Assembly (NCBI GenBank): GCA_946886185.1
Contig: CAMPIC010000200.1
Span: 1 to 6,027, forward strand
Reading direction: 5' to 3'
Source of the DNA: an uncultured bacterium
Lineage (GTDB): Bacteria; Eisenbacteria; RBG-16-71-46; CAIMUX01
Length of the DNA: 6,027 nt
In this document: positions 1 through 6,027 of the stretch, piece by piece
How the letters are laid out: every line of letters begins with the position of its first letter
Position numbering within the stretch: the first letter of the stretch is position 1
Translations under genes and position numbers: made by a program
Notes under the pieces: model-generated
What the model was told of the DNA's origin: nothing
The model's input: the letters and a program-made list of their open reading frames with translations, nothing else
Database searches by the model: none

Positions 1-138
1 CGCCAGACCGCCGTGGTAGAGCGCGAACGCCGCGGACGTGAGCACGACTGCGGCCCTCGTCGAGCCCAGGGCGTCCGCCACGAGCGGAAGCGAGAAGCTG
101 CGGAACAGGATCTCCTGCCCCACTCCCGCCCACACGAT
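1..138 (-). pseudogene. CPBP (CAAX-type) intramembrane protease, internal fragment
   Basis: Read on the minus strand with codons at 1-3, 4-6 and so on, this stretch is open to the left edge. It encodes a membrane-like segment containing QEILFR (103-120) and, 24 residues later, FALYH (16-30). These match the two signatures of the CPBP/Abi family, EExxxR and FxxxH, with the family's usual spacing and hydrophobic character; the first Glu of motif 1 is Gln here. Family members are multi-pass membrane proteases or bacteriocin-immunity proteins with several helices before motif 1. Here the hydrophobic frame can be followed upstream only about eight residues (IVWAGVG) before it turns into a Ser/Arg-rich antisense shadow of the phosphatase gene. 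The 5' half is therefore missing, and the gene looks truncated or artificially joined. The 3' end lies outside the window. No plausible start is present; the GTG at 133-135 would leave out essential helices. Assignment rests on motifs alone. Confidence 0.55.
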
Positions 139-145
139 CGACGAG

Positions 146-1462
146 ATGCGGGAGTCGCTGCTGGAAGCCCGCGAGGAATCGGTCACGAGAGAACGGCTCG
201 CGCGGGAGCTGGAGCTGGCGAGAGAGCTGCAGGGCTCGCTCATCCCCGTGGATCCGGTCTTCCGCGGAGAGTTCCAGATCGTGGGCGCGCATCGTCCGGC
301 GTACGAGGTCGGAGGGGACTACTACGATGTGTTTCACCTGGCCGGCGGTGGAGTGGGGATCGCGGTGGCGGACGTCTCCGGCAAGGGGTTGCGCGGATGT
401 CTGGTCACCACGATGGTCTCCTCGCTCGTGCGCTCGGTGAAGGATCAGTTCCAGTCTCCGGCGGATCTTCTGAGCTGGCTCGACGCGGCGCTCTCGCAGA
501 GCCTTCCTCCGCAGATGTTCGTGACCATGTGCTACGGGATGCTCGACGCCGAGCAGAATCGCTTCGTATTTTCCTCCGCGGGCCATTCCCCGACGTTGGT
601 GCGGCGCGGCGACGGGACGATCGAGACGGTCGCGGCGCGCGGTGTGCCCCTCGGCATTTCCAAACGGCGCAGCACCCCTCCGCGTTACGAAGATCACGTA
701 GTCGAGCTGGAGCGGGGGGACAAGGTCGTGCTCTACACCGATGGCATCACCGAGGCGATGCATCATGCCAGGACCGAGCAGTTCGGCGCGGAACGCTTCG
801 AGGAAGTGCTGCGCATCGAGGGGGAGAGGCCGGCCCGCGATTGGATCGAGCGGCAGTTCACGATGCTCGACGCATGGTCGGGCGATCATCGCCGATTCGA
901 CGACGAGACCCTGGTGGTGCTGGAGCGCAATGCGCCCGCGTCCGAGCTCGAGCCCATCTCGTGCGGTCCCCGCCTGGTCGCGCTCGCGCAGTTGCGCGGA
1001 ATGCACCTTTCACTCCCGTGCGATTTGAAGGAGCTGTCCGCGATCTCCGCGTGGGTCAAAGGGATGCCGGCGCTGGATGAGATCGCGGACCCTCCCGCGC
1101 TCATGGCGACGGCAGTGTACGAAGTTTGCGCCAACATCACCGAGCACGGCACTGCCGCGTCGACCGCCACGATCGACGTCTGGTGGGTGCCGGAGCTCGA
1201 GCCGGCGGAGTGGCTCCTGCTTCCGCCCGAGCTCGCCTCGCCGTTCTTCCTGATTCGGGATCGGGGCCGCAGCTTCTCGCCCCTCATCAAGCGGCGCACC
1301 GATTTCGCATCCCGCGCCACACGGCGGCGCGGGCGAGGTTTCGGCCTCGATCTCGTCAACCGCGCGATGCACCACATCGTGTACTTGAATGACACTGCAG
1401 AGGGAAACGTGACTGTGATGATGCCAGCCAGAAAGCATGCACTGGACCGCGCCGCCGCCTGA
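146..1462 (+). CDS. SpoIIE/PP2C phosphatase fused to RsbW-like ATPase
   Basis: Bifunctional partner-switching protein of 438 residues from ATG 146. Residues 1-30 are a charged coiled coil leading into ARELQGSLIP, the usual entry to this phosphatase fold. The PP2C/SpoIIE domain (about 35-260) has GGDYYD (56-61), ADVSGKG (75-81), SSAGHSP, LYTDG (Asp199) and DDET (Asp252-253), so the expected metal-binding acidic residues are present. It should dephosphorylate a Ser/Thr-phosphorylated STAS antagonist. The C-terminal domain (about 285-435) is a GHKL ATPase of the anti-sigma-kinase type: N-box with Glu326, Asn330 and His334; G1-like DRG (372-374); GRGFGL (396-401). There are no membrane segments and no N-terminal sensor domain. 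The frame stays open to a GTG at 38, but those 36 extra residues are antisense to the protease fragment, resemble nothing, and lack a ribosome site, so ATG 146 is preferred; the upstream site is weak for both. The cognate STAS gene follows after 29 bases. The domain calls are firm; the start is not. Confidence 0.9.
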   Translation: MRESLLEAREESVTRERLARELELARELQGSLIPVDPVFRGEFQIVGAHRPAYEVGGDYYDVFHLAGGGVGIAVADVSGKGLRGCLVTTMVSSLVRSVKDQFQSPADLLSWLDAALSQSLPPQMFVTMCYGMLDAEQNRFVFSSAGHSPTLVRRGDGTIETVAARGVPLGISKRRSTPPRYEDHVVELERGDKVVLYTDGITEAMHHARTEQFGAERFEEVLRIEGERPARDWIERQFTMLDAWSGDHRRFDDETLVVLERNAPASELEPISCGPRLVALAQLRGMHLSLPCDLKELSAISAWVKGMPALDEIADPPALMATAVYEVCANITEHGTAASTATIDVWWVPELEPAEWLLLPPELASPFFLIRDRGRSFSPLIKRRTDFASRATRRRGRGFGLDLVNRAMHHIVYLNDTAEGNVTVMMPARKHALDRAAA

Positions 1463-1481
1463 AACGGCCGGCGCGTCGCCT

Positions 1482-1486
1482 GGAGG
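1482..1486 (+). promoter_or_regulatory. Ribosome binding site of the STAS gene
   Basis: A perfect GGAGG lies 8 bases before ATG 1495 and 5 bases before GTG 1492. The spacing favours ATG 1495 as the main start, with GTG 1492 adding one Met-equivalent residue. Confidence 0.75.
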
Positions 1487-1491
1487 TAGTT

Positions 1492-1845
1492 GTGATGCCG
1501 AAATTGACGATCGTTCGGATAGAGGCCAAGGACTATGTGATCCTGCGCGTGACCGGTCCGCTCGACAGCGACAGCGCCGGGCAGTTGGACGCCCAGTGCC
1601 AGGAGGCCGCGGGGCAGGAAAAGCATCTGATCGTGAATCTCGCCAATATCTCCTTCATCACGTCCAGCGGCATCGGCGTCCTCCTTTCCACCACCGAGTT
1701 GCTCCGCGACGGCGGACTCGAATTCATCTGTGCGGAACCCGCGCCCGAAGTGCGGACGGTCCTCGATCTGATGAACCTGAACGACTTCCTCACGCTCGTG
1801 GACACCGAAGAAGAGGCGCTCGCTTGCCTCAGGAGGGCCGCCTGA
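1492..1845 (+). CDS. STAS-domain anti-sigma factor antagonist (RsbV/SpoIIAA-like)
   Basis: Single-domain cytosolic STAS protein, 117 residues from GTG 1492 or 116 from ATG 1495, the normal length for SpoIIAA/RsbV-type antagonists. In this family the unphosphorylated antagonist binds an anti-sigma kinase and frees its sigma factor, and phosphorylation of one serine breaks the complex. The opening beta strands (LTIVRI, YVILRVTGPLD) are followed by LIVNLANISFITSSGIGVLL. Its SSG motif places the acceptor at Ser59 (GTG numbering), aligned with Ser58 of B. subtilis SpoIIAA. Thr57 stands where SpoIIAA has Asp, a common variant in this superfamily. The C-terminal helix (LDLMNLNDFLTLVDTEEEAL) is also typical. 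It lies between the phosphatase/ATPase fusion, which could both phosphorylate and dephosphorylate it, and a histidine kinase whose ATG overlaps its TGA. The family is secure; the partner assignment is inferred from gene order. Confidence 0.92.
   Translation: MMPKLTIVRIEAKDYVILRVTGPLDSDSAGQLDAQCQEAAGQEKHLIVNLANISFITSSGIGVLLSTTELLRDGGLEFICAEPAPEVRTVLDLMNLNDFLTLVDTEEEALACLRRAA
1831..1836 (+). promoter_or_regulatory. Ribosome binding site of the histidine kinase gene
   Basis: AGGAGG inside the last codons of the STAS gene, 8 bases before ATG 1845. It fixes the kinase start within a frame that is open back to 1437, and with the TGATG stop/start overlap it indicates translational coupling. Confidence 0.8.
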
Positions 1846-3149
1846 TGGAACCGCTGATGAAGCCCGCAGCGGAGCCGGCGCAGAATGCCGCGCTCCTGAG
1901 ATTGGTGGCGCGCCGCGAGCACAATCTGCTCGCGTTGATGGAGCTTTGCCGGCATCTCGCGCAAGCCGCGGATCTCTATGGCATCGTCGACACCGTGCTC
2001 CTCAGCGTCATGGGGCAGATCGGCGCGCGCCGCGGCGCGATCTGGTTCGTGAGTCCGACCGATCCGAACGCCCTCGTCCTCGCTCGGGCCAAGGGAGTGC
2101 CTCGCCGCCGCACCCGCGCGCTCACCATGGCCGCGGGAGGGCCGGTGTTGGAGCTGGTTCGCCGCCGGTCCGGTCCGGTTCTTCTCGAAGATCTGACCGC
2201 GTCTCCCGCGACGCACCGGCTCGCCGCGGACGGCGACTTCGTCGTGTTGCTCCCGGTCCTGGGAGGCGCGGAGCTCCTGGGGATTTTCGCTCTCGGGCAG
2301 CGCGTCGACGGCGCATCGTATGGAGAGCTGGATCTGCAGCTCCTGCAGTCGACGACCGCGCTCCTCGGGATCATGGTGCAGAATGCCCGCGCTCGGCAGA
2401 ATCTCGCGGAGAGCAATCGCCAGCTCGCTCTGGCCAATGAAGCGCAAGGCGAGCTCGAGGAGCTCAAAGACCAGTTCCTGCGCAACGTGCATCACGAGCT
2501 GCGCACGCCCCTGAGCGCGATCATCGGATGCGCCGATCTGCTCGCGGATCAACATCTGCCGGAGCGCGACGAGATCGTCGACAGCATCCACGAAAGCGCC
2601 GCCCGGCTTTCCAAGCTGATCGCCTCGGTGCTCGAGCTCGGCTCGCTGGAGGCGCGTTGCGAGCCGGAATGCGAGCTGATGGATCTCGACAAGTTCCTCG
2701 AGGTTTGGTGCACCCGCCGCAAGCCGGGTGTGCACCACGGACTGCGGGAGCTGCTCCTGAATCCCGGAGAGTCGCGCACCATCGCCTGGGCGGATCCGCG
2801 GGGATTGACCTCGGTGCTGGACGCTCTCGTCGACAATGCGTGCAAGTTCACCCCCGAGGGATCGACGATCGCGATCGAGGTGGGGAAGGAGACGCGCGCC
2901 GGGACCGACTGGGTGACGATCTCGGTGGCGGACGAAGGGCCCGGTATCGCCCGGGATCGCCTCGAATCGGTCTTCGAACCGTTCGTGCAGGGAGACGGAT
3001 CGATGACGCGCCGGCACTCCGGCCTCGGAATCGGACTGGCGGTGGCGCGGGGCGTATCACGCACCATGGGAGGCGATCTCGAGGTGGCGAGCGTCCTGGG
3101 AGAAGGCACGACCCTGACCTGCTACTTGCGCGCGCAAGCTCCGCACTGA
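1845..3149 (+). CDS. Soluble GAF-domain sensor histidine kinase
   Basis: Protein of 434 residues starting at ATG 1845, whose first base is the last base of the STAS stop codon. Residues about 30-180 form a GAF-like sensor domain (GAIWFV, VVLLPVLGG, LLGIFALGQ strands), followed by a coiled-coil linker (about 181-210). HisKA follows, with H-box VHHELRTPL and phospho-acceptor His217. The HATPase domain has N-box DNACKF (Asp330, Asn331), G1 DEGPG (363-367), F-box FEPF (377-380) and G2 GLGIGL (393-398). All catalytic boxes are intact, so it should autophosphorylate. There is no membrane segment or signal peptide, so it senses something in the cytoplasm; the GAF ligand cannot be told from sequence. 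No receiver domain is fused and no response regulator lies within the window. Co-translation with the STAS gene suggests it serves the same pathway. The frame upstream of 1845 is an antisense-free shadow of the STAS gene and is not part of the protein. Confidence 0.93.
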   Translation: MEPLMKPAAEPAQNAALLRLVARREHNLLALMELCRHLAQAADLYGIVDTVLLSVMGQIGARRGAIWFVSPTDPNALVLARAKGVPRRRTRALTMAAGGPVLELVRRRSGPVLLEDLTASPATHRLAADGDFVVLLPVLGGAELLGIFALGQRVDGASYGELDLQLLQSTTALLGIMVQNARARQNLAESNRQLALANEAQGELEELKDQFLRNVHHELRTPLSAIIGCADLLADQHLPERDEIVDSIHESAARLSKLIASVLELGSLEARCEPECELMDLDKFLEVWCTRRKPGVHHGLRELLLNPGESRTIAWADPRGLTSVLDALVDNACKFTPEGSTIAIEVGKETRAGTDWVTISVADEGPGIARDRLESVFEPFVQGDGSMTRRHSGLGIGLAVARGVSRTMGGDLEVASVLGEGTTLTCYLRAQAPH

Positions 3150-3170
3150 GCCACGGCCCCGGTTGGCGCC

Positions 3171-3194
3171 ATCGCCGCTACGCGAGCCGGCGAT
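3171..3194 (+). terminator. Hairpin after the signalling operon, possible terminator
   Basis: ATCGCCG and CGGCGAT are perfect 7-base complementary arms around a 10-base loop. The stem can extend to 9 pairs with one bulged G. It begins 22 bases after the kinase stop codon, where a terminator would be expected, but no T-run follows, so it could equally be a chance structure in GC-rich DNA. Confidence 0.25.
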
Positions 3195-3363
3195 TCGGCA
3201 TGGAGACGGGATGGTCAGCAACGGCGTGGCTGGCGATGTCTTTGACACGGCGAGCGACGAGCCGTGACAGGCCCGGGCGGCCATCTCCGACATGAACGGG
3301 CGATTGCGCTTATTTTGGTCGCATGTCGCTTTCGACCGTTCGAACACCGAAGCGCGTGCCTCG

Positions 3364-3378
3364 CGTGACGCGGTCACG
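3364..3378 (+). promoter_or_regulatory. 15-bp dyad before the CLC gene, possible operator
   Basis: CGTGAC and GTCACG are perfect 6-base arms separated by GCG, ending 17 bases before GTG 3396. An 8-bp palindrome GTTCGAAC lies a little upstream at 3338-3345. The position suits a repressor site or a structure in the leader. No regulator gene is nearby and no convincing promoter can be seen in the 246-base gap 3150-3395, so function is speculative. Confidence 0.25.
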
Positions 3379-3395
3379 ACAGGCGCCGTCGCGCC

Positions 3396-5189
3396 GTGGC
3401 TGACCTGCCGCGACAAGTCCGGGTGGTCGCGCGCCGTCACTGGCGGCGTTTGCTCCGGCTTCGCCAGCGCATCCGGATCAGCGATGAAGCCATCCATCTG
3501 CTGCTCGCGGGATTGGTCGGAATCGCCGGCGGTCTGATCAATCTCGCGTTTTATGTCGCCACTGATCTTGCGATGCGCCTCTTCTTGCGTCATCGGGGAG
3601 ACCCGATCGAGGTCGCGGCGGAACTGGCGGACTGGCAGCGGATCGTGTCCACCACTGCGGGCGGGTTGCTGGCCGGTCTGGTTCTGGTGATCGGCCATCG
3701 GGTCGCGGGTCGTACCGGAACGACCAACCTGCTCGAAGCGGTGGCGGTAGGCGATGGCCGTCTCTCCTTCCGCGCGGGAATGGTGAAAGCGATTTCGTCT
3801 CTCTGCACGATCGTCTCCGGAGGCTCGATCGGTCGCGAAGGAGCCATCACCCAGCTCAGCGCGATGTTCTCGTCACAACTCGGTCAGGTGGCCAAGTCTC
3901 CGCCTTACCGGCTCCGGCTGCTGGTCGCATGCGGAGCGGCTGCCGGGATCGCCGCTCCGTACAACGCGCCGATCGCGGGCGCGGTGTTCGCCGCAATGAT
4001 CGTCCTGGGAAACTTCTCCATGACCACGTTCGCGCCGCTCGTGACGGCATCGGCGGTCTCGTGCGTGGTCTCGCGCGGATTCTTCGGAATGGATCCGCTC
4101 TACGAGGTGCCCGCGTTCTCTTTCACGCGGATCGAGGATCTTCCCTGGTTCCTCGTGCTGGGCAGCCTGTGTGGACTCCTCGGAGCGTTCTTCTTGCGAG
4201 CGCTGCACGCGAGCGAATCTCTCTTCTCCAGGATCCATGCGCCGCTCTACGCGCGCATGGCGCTGGGGGGGCTGCTCGTCGGAATCATCGCGATCGAGTA
4301 TCCCGAGGTGTGGGGCAACGGCTATCTCGCGGCCAATCGCATCCTGCAGGATCATTACCTGCTGCCGCTCCTCATCGGCCTCTTCTTCGCCAAGCTCGCC
4401 GCGACCTTGATCACGGTGGGATCGGGAGCGGTGGGGGGCGTGTTCACGCCGACCCTGTTTCTCGGCACCGCTCTCGGAAGCGTGTGCGGATCGCTCCTCC
4501 ATTACGCGGGATTGGCCACCGAGCTTCCCACGGCCGCGTTCGCTCTCGTCGGGATGAGCAGTGTCCTGGCCGGCACCACGCATTCTCCGCTGCTCGCCGT
4601 GATCATGGTGTTCGAGATCACGCTCGACTACTCGCTCATGCCGGCGGTGATGCTGGGGTGCGTGGTTTCGGCGCTCGTGGCGAGGCGTCTCCATCCGCTC
4701 TCGGTCTACGCGGAGACGCGGCATTTGCAGGAATTGGCGCAGAGGCGCGAGACCGATCATACGGGCGCGGCCACCGAGCAGACGGTGGGGGATGTGATGC
4801 GCCCGCCGGTTCCGCCGCTGCGCGTCGACGAACCGCTCCGTTCCATCGCCAAGCGATTTCTCGCTACCTCCAACAACTACTTTCCGGTGGTGGATGCCGA
4901 GATGCGGCTCGTGGGAATGGTCGCTCTCCAGGACCTCAAGGAGTTTCTCGATCCGGGGGAGGAGGTGTCGATCGTGATCGCCTACGACGTGATGCGCCCG
5001 CCTCCTCCGTGTCTCGTCCCGCAACAGAGGCTGGTGGAAGTGTTGGCGATGGTGTTGGGGAGTGAGCTGCGGAACATCCCGGTGGTCGACTCCCTCGAGG
5101 AGATGCATCTGGTCGGATCGGTCCAACGCTCCGAGCTGCTCGCGCTTTACGCCGACGCCATCGCGCGCGCCGGCGGCACGCCGCTCTAG
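3396..5189 (+). CDS. CLC-family anion channel/transporter with two CBS domains
   Basis: Inner-membrane CLC protein, 597 residues. GTG 3396 is the only start after the in-frame stop at 3366; a GTG near 3423 is an alternative, and the ribosome site is weak for both. The membrane domain (about 30-440) has the recognisable CLC signatures: helix D region RTGTTNLLEAV (106-116), GREGA (146-150) with gating Glu148, NAPIAG (190-195), GGVFTP (347-352) and SVYAE with the central Tyr438. The C-terminal part holds two CBS modules, about 466-520 and 531-588, each beginning DVMRPP; in this family they regulate gating, often by adenine nucleotides. Compared with E. coli ClcA, the chloride-filter motif GSGIP is RTGTT, the Pro of GREGP is Ala, and the inner proton glutamate (ClcA Glu203) aligns with Ile202. 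These changes make classical 2Cl-/H+ exchange doubtful. It stands alone, 246 bases after the signalling operon and convergent with the mutase gene. Family call firm; ion and mechanism uncertain. Confidence 0.93.
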   Translation: MADLPRQVRVVARRHWRRLLRLRQRIRISDEAIHLLLAGLVGIAGGLINLAFYVATDLAMRLFLRHRGDPIEVAAELADWQRIVSTTAGGLLAGLVLVIGHRVAGRTGTTNLLEAVAVGDGRLSFRAGMVKAISSLCTIVSGGSIGREGAITQLSAMFSSQLGQVAKSPPYRLRLLVACGAAAGIAAPYNAPIAGAVFAAMIVLGNFSMTTFAPLVTASAVSCVVSRGFFGMDPLYEVPAFSFTRIEDLPWFLVLGSLCGLLGAFFLRALHASESLFSRIHAPLYARMALGGLLVGIIAIEYPEVWGNGYLAANRILQDHYLLPLLIGLFFAKLAATLITVGSGAVGGVFTPTLFLGTALGSVCGSLLHYAGLATELPTAAFALVGMSSVLAGTTHSPLLAVIMVFEITLDYSLMPAVMLGCVVSALVARRLHPLSVYAETRHLQELAQRRETDHTGAATEQTVGDVMRPPVPPLRVDEPLRSIAKRFLATSNNYFPVVDAEMRLVGMVALQDLKEFLDPGEEVSIVIAYDVMRPPPPCLVPQQRLVEVLAMVLGSELRNIPVVDSLEEMHLVGSVQRSELLALYADAIARAGGTPL

Positions 5190-5193
5190 GAGA

Positions 5194-5350
5194 TCCGCTC
5201 AGCCGACATCGCTGTAAGAACCTTGCTCAGCCGACCTCGCCGTAGGGAGCTTGCTCAGTCGACGTCACGGTAGGGCACTTGCCCGGCCGACCTCGCCGTA
5301 GGGCACTTGCTCGGCCGACCTCGCTGTAGAGACTCGCTCAGTCTGCGTCG
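5194..5350. repeat. Imperfect 28-bp tandem repeat array, about 5.5 copies
   Basis: Units start at 5194, 5222, 5250, 5278 and 5306, each exactly 28 bases except the last (27). A decayed sixth copy from 5333 enters the 3' end of the mutase gene. The consensus reads CTTGCTCAGCCGACCTCG followed by CCGTAGGGCA. Copies 3-5 share GTAGGGCACTTGC or close variants, while the outer copies 1 and 5 share GCTGTA, so the ends look older than the middle. Each unit carries TAG or TAA next to TCA or a variant, matching the stop codons of the two flanking convergent genes. The array fills nearly the whole intergenic gap. There are no unique spacers, so it is not CRISPR. Confidence 0.85.
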
Positions 5351-6027
5351 AGACGATCGAGGATTTGGCCTGCTGCTTCGGCGATTACGGTTCCGGGTCC
5401 GAAAACCGCGATCGCGCCTGCTTCGAGAAGCAGTGCGTGATCATCCGGTGGGATGACGCCTCCCACCACGATCCGGATGTCGCTCCGGCCGAGCGCCGCC
5501 AATGCATCGCGGAGCTGCGGCACGAGGGTGCGGTGGGCGGCCGCGAGCGAGCTCACGCCCACCACATGGACGTCGTTCTCCGCTGCCTGGCGCGCGGTCT
5601 CTTCCGGAGTCTGGAAGAGCGAGCCGATGTCGACGTCGAACCCGAGATCGGCGAAGGCGGTCGCGATCACCTTCTGCCCCCGATCGTGTCCATCCTGTCC
5701 CATCTTCGCGACGAGAATGCGCGGCCGGCGGCCTGTCTGCTCCAGGAATCGCTCGACGCGAGCCCGGATGCGCGCCACGTTTGGATCGTTGACCATTTCT
5801 CGACTGTACACTCCGGAAACCGCTCGAATCGCGGCTTCATGGCGTCCGAACACCTTTTCCAGGGCCTGCGACATCTCTCCGACAGTGGCGCCGGCGCGGG
5901 CTGCTTCCACCGAAAGCTCCAGCAGGTTCGCCTCCTGCGATACCGCGCCGTTCTCGAGGGCTTTCAGAGCACGCTCGACGGCGCCGCCGTCGCGAGCAGC
6001 GCGCAGCGCGGTCACACGTGCGATCTG
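5338..6027 (-). CDS. scpA: Methylmalonyl-CoA mutase, C-terminal cobalamin-binding part (partial)
   Basis: The last 229 residues of a B12-dependent acyl-CoA mutase; the 5' part lies beyond the right edge. The frame continues upstream of the internal GTG at 6015 as QIAR, typical of the catalytic-domain end, so that GTG is not the start. The first ~85 visible residues are the helical linker ([20 protein letters not shown], then [11 protein letters not shown] and GVYSREM). The B12-binding Rossmann-like domain follows: [15 protein letters not shown] contains DxHxxG with the cobalt-ligating His encoded at 5686-5688, then [18 protein letters not shown] and FGPGT, all expected. The enzyme interconverts (R)-methylmalonyl-CoA and succinyl-CoA in propionate or branched-chain carbon metabolism. 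The same domain occurs in isobutyryl- and ethylmalonyl-CoA mutases, and the substrate-specific barrel is not in view. The large subunit is called mutB in other species. Its stop codon lies in the degenerate end of the 28-bp repeat array. No chaperone or epimerase gene is visible. Confidence 0.92.
   Translation of the reverse strand, partial: QIARVTALRAARDGGAVERALKALENGAVSQEANLLELSVEAARAGATVGEMSQALEKVFGRHEAAIRAVSGVYSREMVNDPNVARIRARVERFLEQTGRRPRILVAKMGQDGHDRGQKVIATAFADLGFDVDIGSLFQTPEETARQAAENDVHVVGVSSLAAAHRTLVPQLRDALAALGRSDIRIVVGGVIPPDDHALLLEAGAIAVFGPGTVIAEAAGQILDRLDAD

Noticed and set aside
38..145. N-terminal extension of the phosphatase from GTG 38
   Set aside because: It has no ribosome site and no recognisable domain, and it is antisense to a frame with CPBP protease motifs; ATG 146 begins directly in the coiled coil.
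1437..1844. Longer N-terminus for the histidine kinase from the open frame at 1437
   Set aside because: It overlaps the whole STAS gene in another frame and lacks domain features; AGGAGG at 1831 clearly points to ATG 1845.
1533..3017. Long minus-strand open frame of 494 codons, and a similar one at 3873-5126
   Set aside because: Both are antisense to well-supported genes, are Arg/His/Glu-rich shadows typical of high-GC DNA, and show no motifs.
3125..3138. Perfect 14-bp palindrome CTTGCGCGCGCAAG
   Set aside because: It lies in the last codons of the kinase, and a palindrome of this size is expected by chance about once in a GC-rich window this long.
3242..3270. TTGACA as a -35 promoter element for the CLC gene
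   Set aside because: At 15-18 bases downstream there is no -10-like hexamer (the sequences are CGTGAC, GTGACA, TGACAG and GACAGG).
3150..3395. Fluoride riboswitch before the CLC gene
   Set aside because: The GGCGAT at about 3233 lacks the rest of the conserved fluoride-motif sequence and its pseudoknot partner; nothing else fits.
3292..3537. Small plus-strand reading frame of 81 codons before the CLC gene
   Set aside because: No ribosome site, no motif, and more than half of it overlaps the CLC coding region in another frame.
5194..5350. CRISPR array
   Set aside because: The 28-bp units are directly contiguous without unique spacers, and no cas gene is present.

Overview
The window is GC-rich double-stranded DNA from a bacterium, roughly 63-65% G+C by eye. 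Coding is dense, GC-ending codons dominate and Shine-Dalgarno sites are clear. A SpoIIE-type phosphatase fused to an ATPase domain, a soluble GAF histidine kinase, a CBS-tailed CLC protein and a B12-dependent acyl-CoA mutase would all suit a free-living, uncultured high-GC lineage such as Eisenbacteria, Gemmatimonadota, Acidobacteriota or Deltaproteobacteria-like groups. The sequence alone does not settle the phylum.

Layout. (1) Positions 1-~138, minus strand: an internal fragment of a CPBP (CAAX-type) intramembrane protease that runs off the left edge and stops abruptly where the next gene begins. (2) Positions 146-3149, plus strand: a compact three-gene signalling operon. It encodes a PP2C/SpoIIE phosphatase fused to an RsbW-like ATPase, a single-domain STAS anti-sigma-factor antagonist, and a soluble GAF-HisKA-HATPase histidine kinase whose ATG overlaps the STAS stop codon. 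(3) Positions 3150-3395: a non-coding gap with a hairpin and a 15-bp dyad but no convincing promoter. (4) Positions 3396-5189, plus strand: a CLC-family anion channel/transporter with two C-terminal CBS domains and unusual residues in the ion pathway. (5) Positions 5190-5350: about five and a half imperfect 28-bp tandem repeats between convergent genes, running into the end of the last gene. (6) Positions 5338-6027, minus strand: the C-terminal, cobalamin-binding part of a methylmalonyl-CoA-type mutase, cut by the right edge.

How the genes may work together. The first operon has the parts of a partner-switching module: an antagonist with a phosphorylatable serine, an ATPase domain of the type that phosphorylates it, and a PP2C phosphatase of the type that reverses this. 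Kinase and phosphatase are on one chain, and a GAF histidine kinase is translationally coupled. No sigma factor or response regulator is visible, so the output lies elsewhere. CLC and mutase are convergent and show no functional link to the operon. Most notable are the chimeric left junction, the CLC pore substitutions and the 28-bp array that carries both flanking genes' stop codons in its unit.
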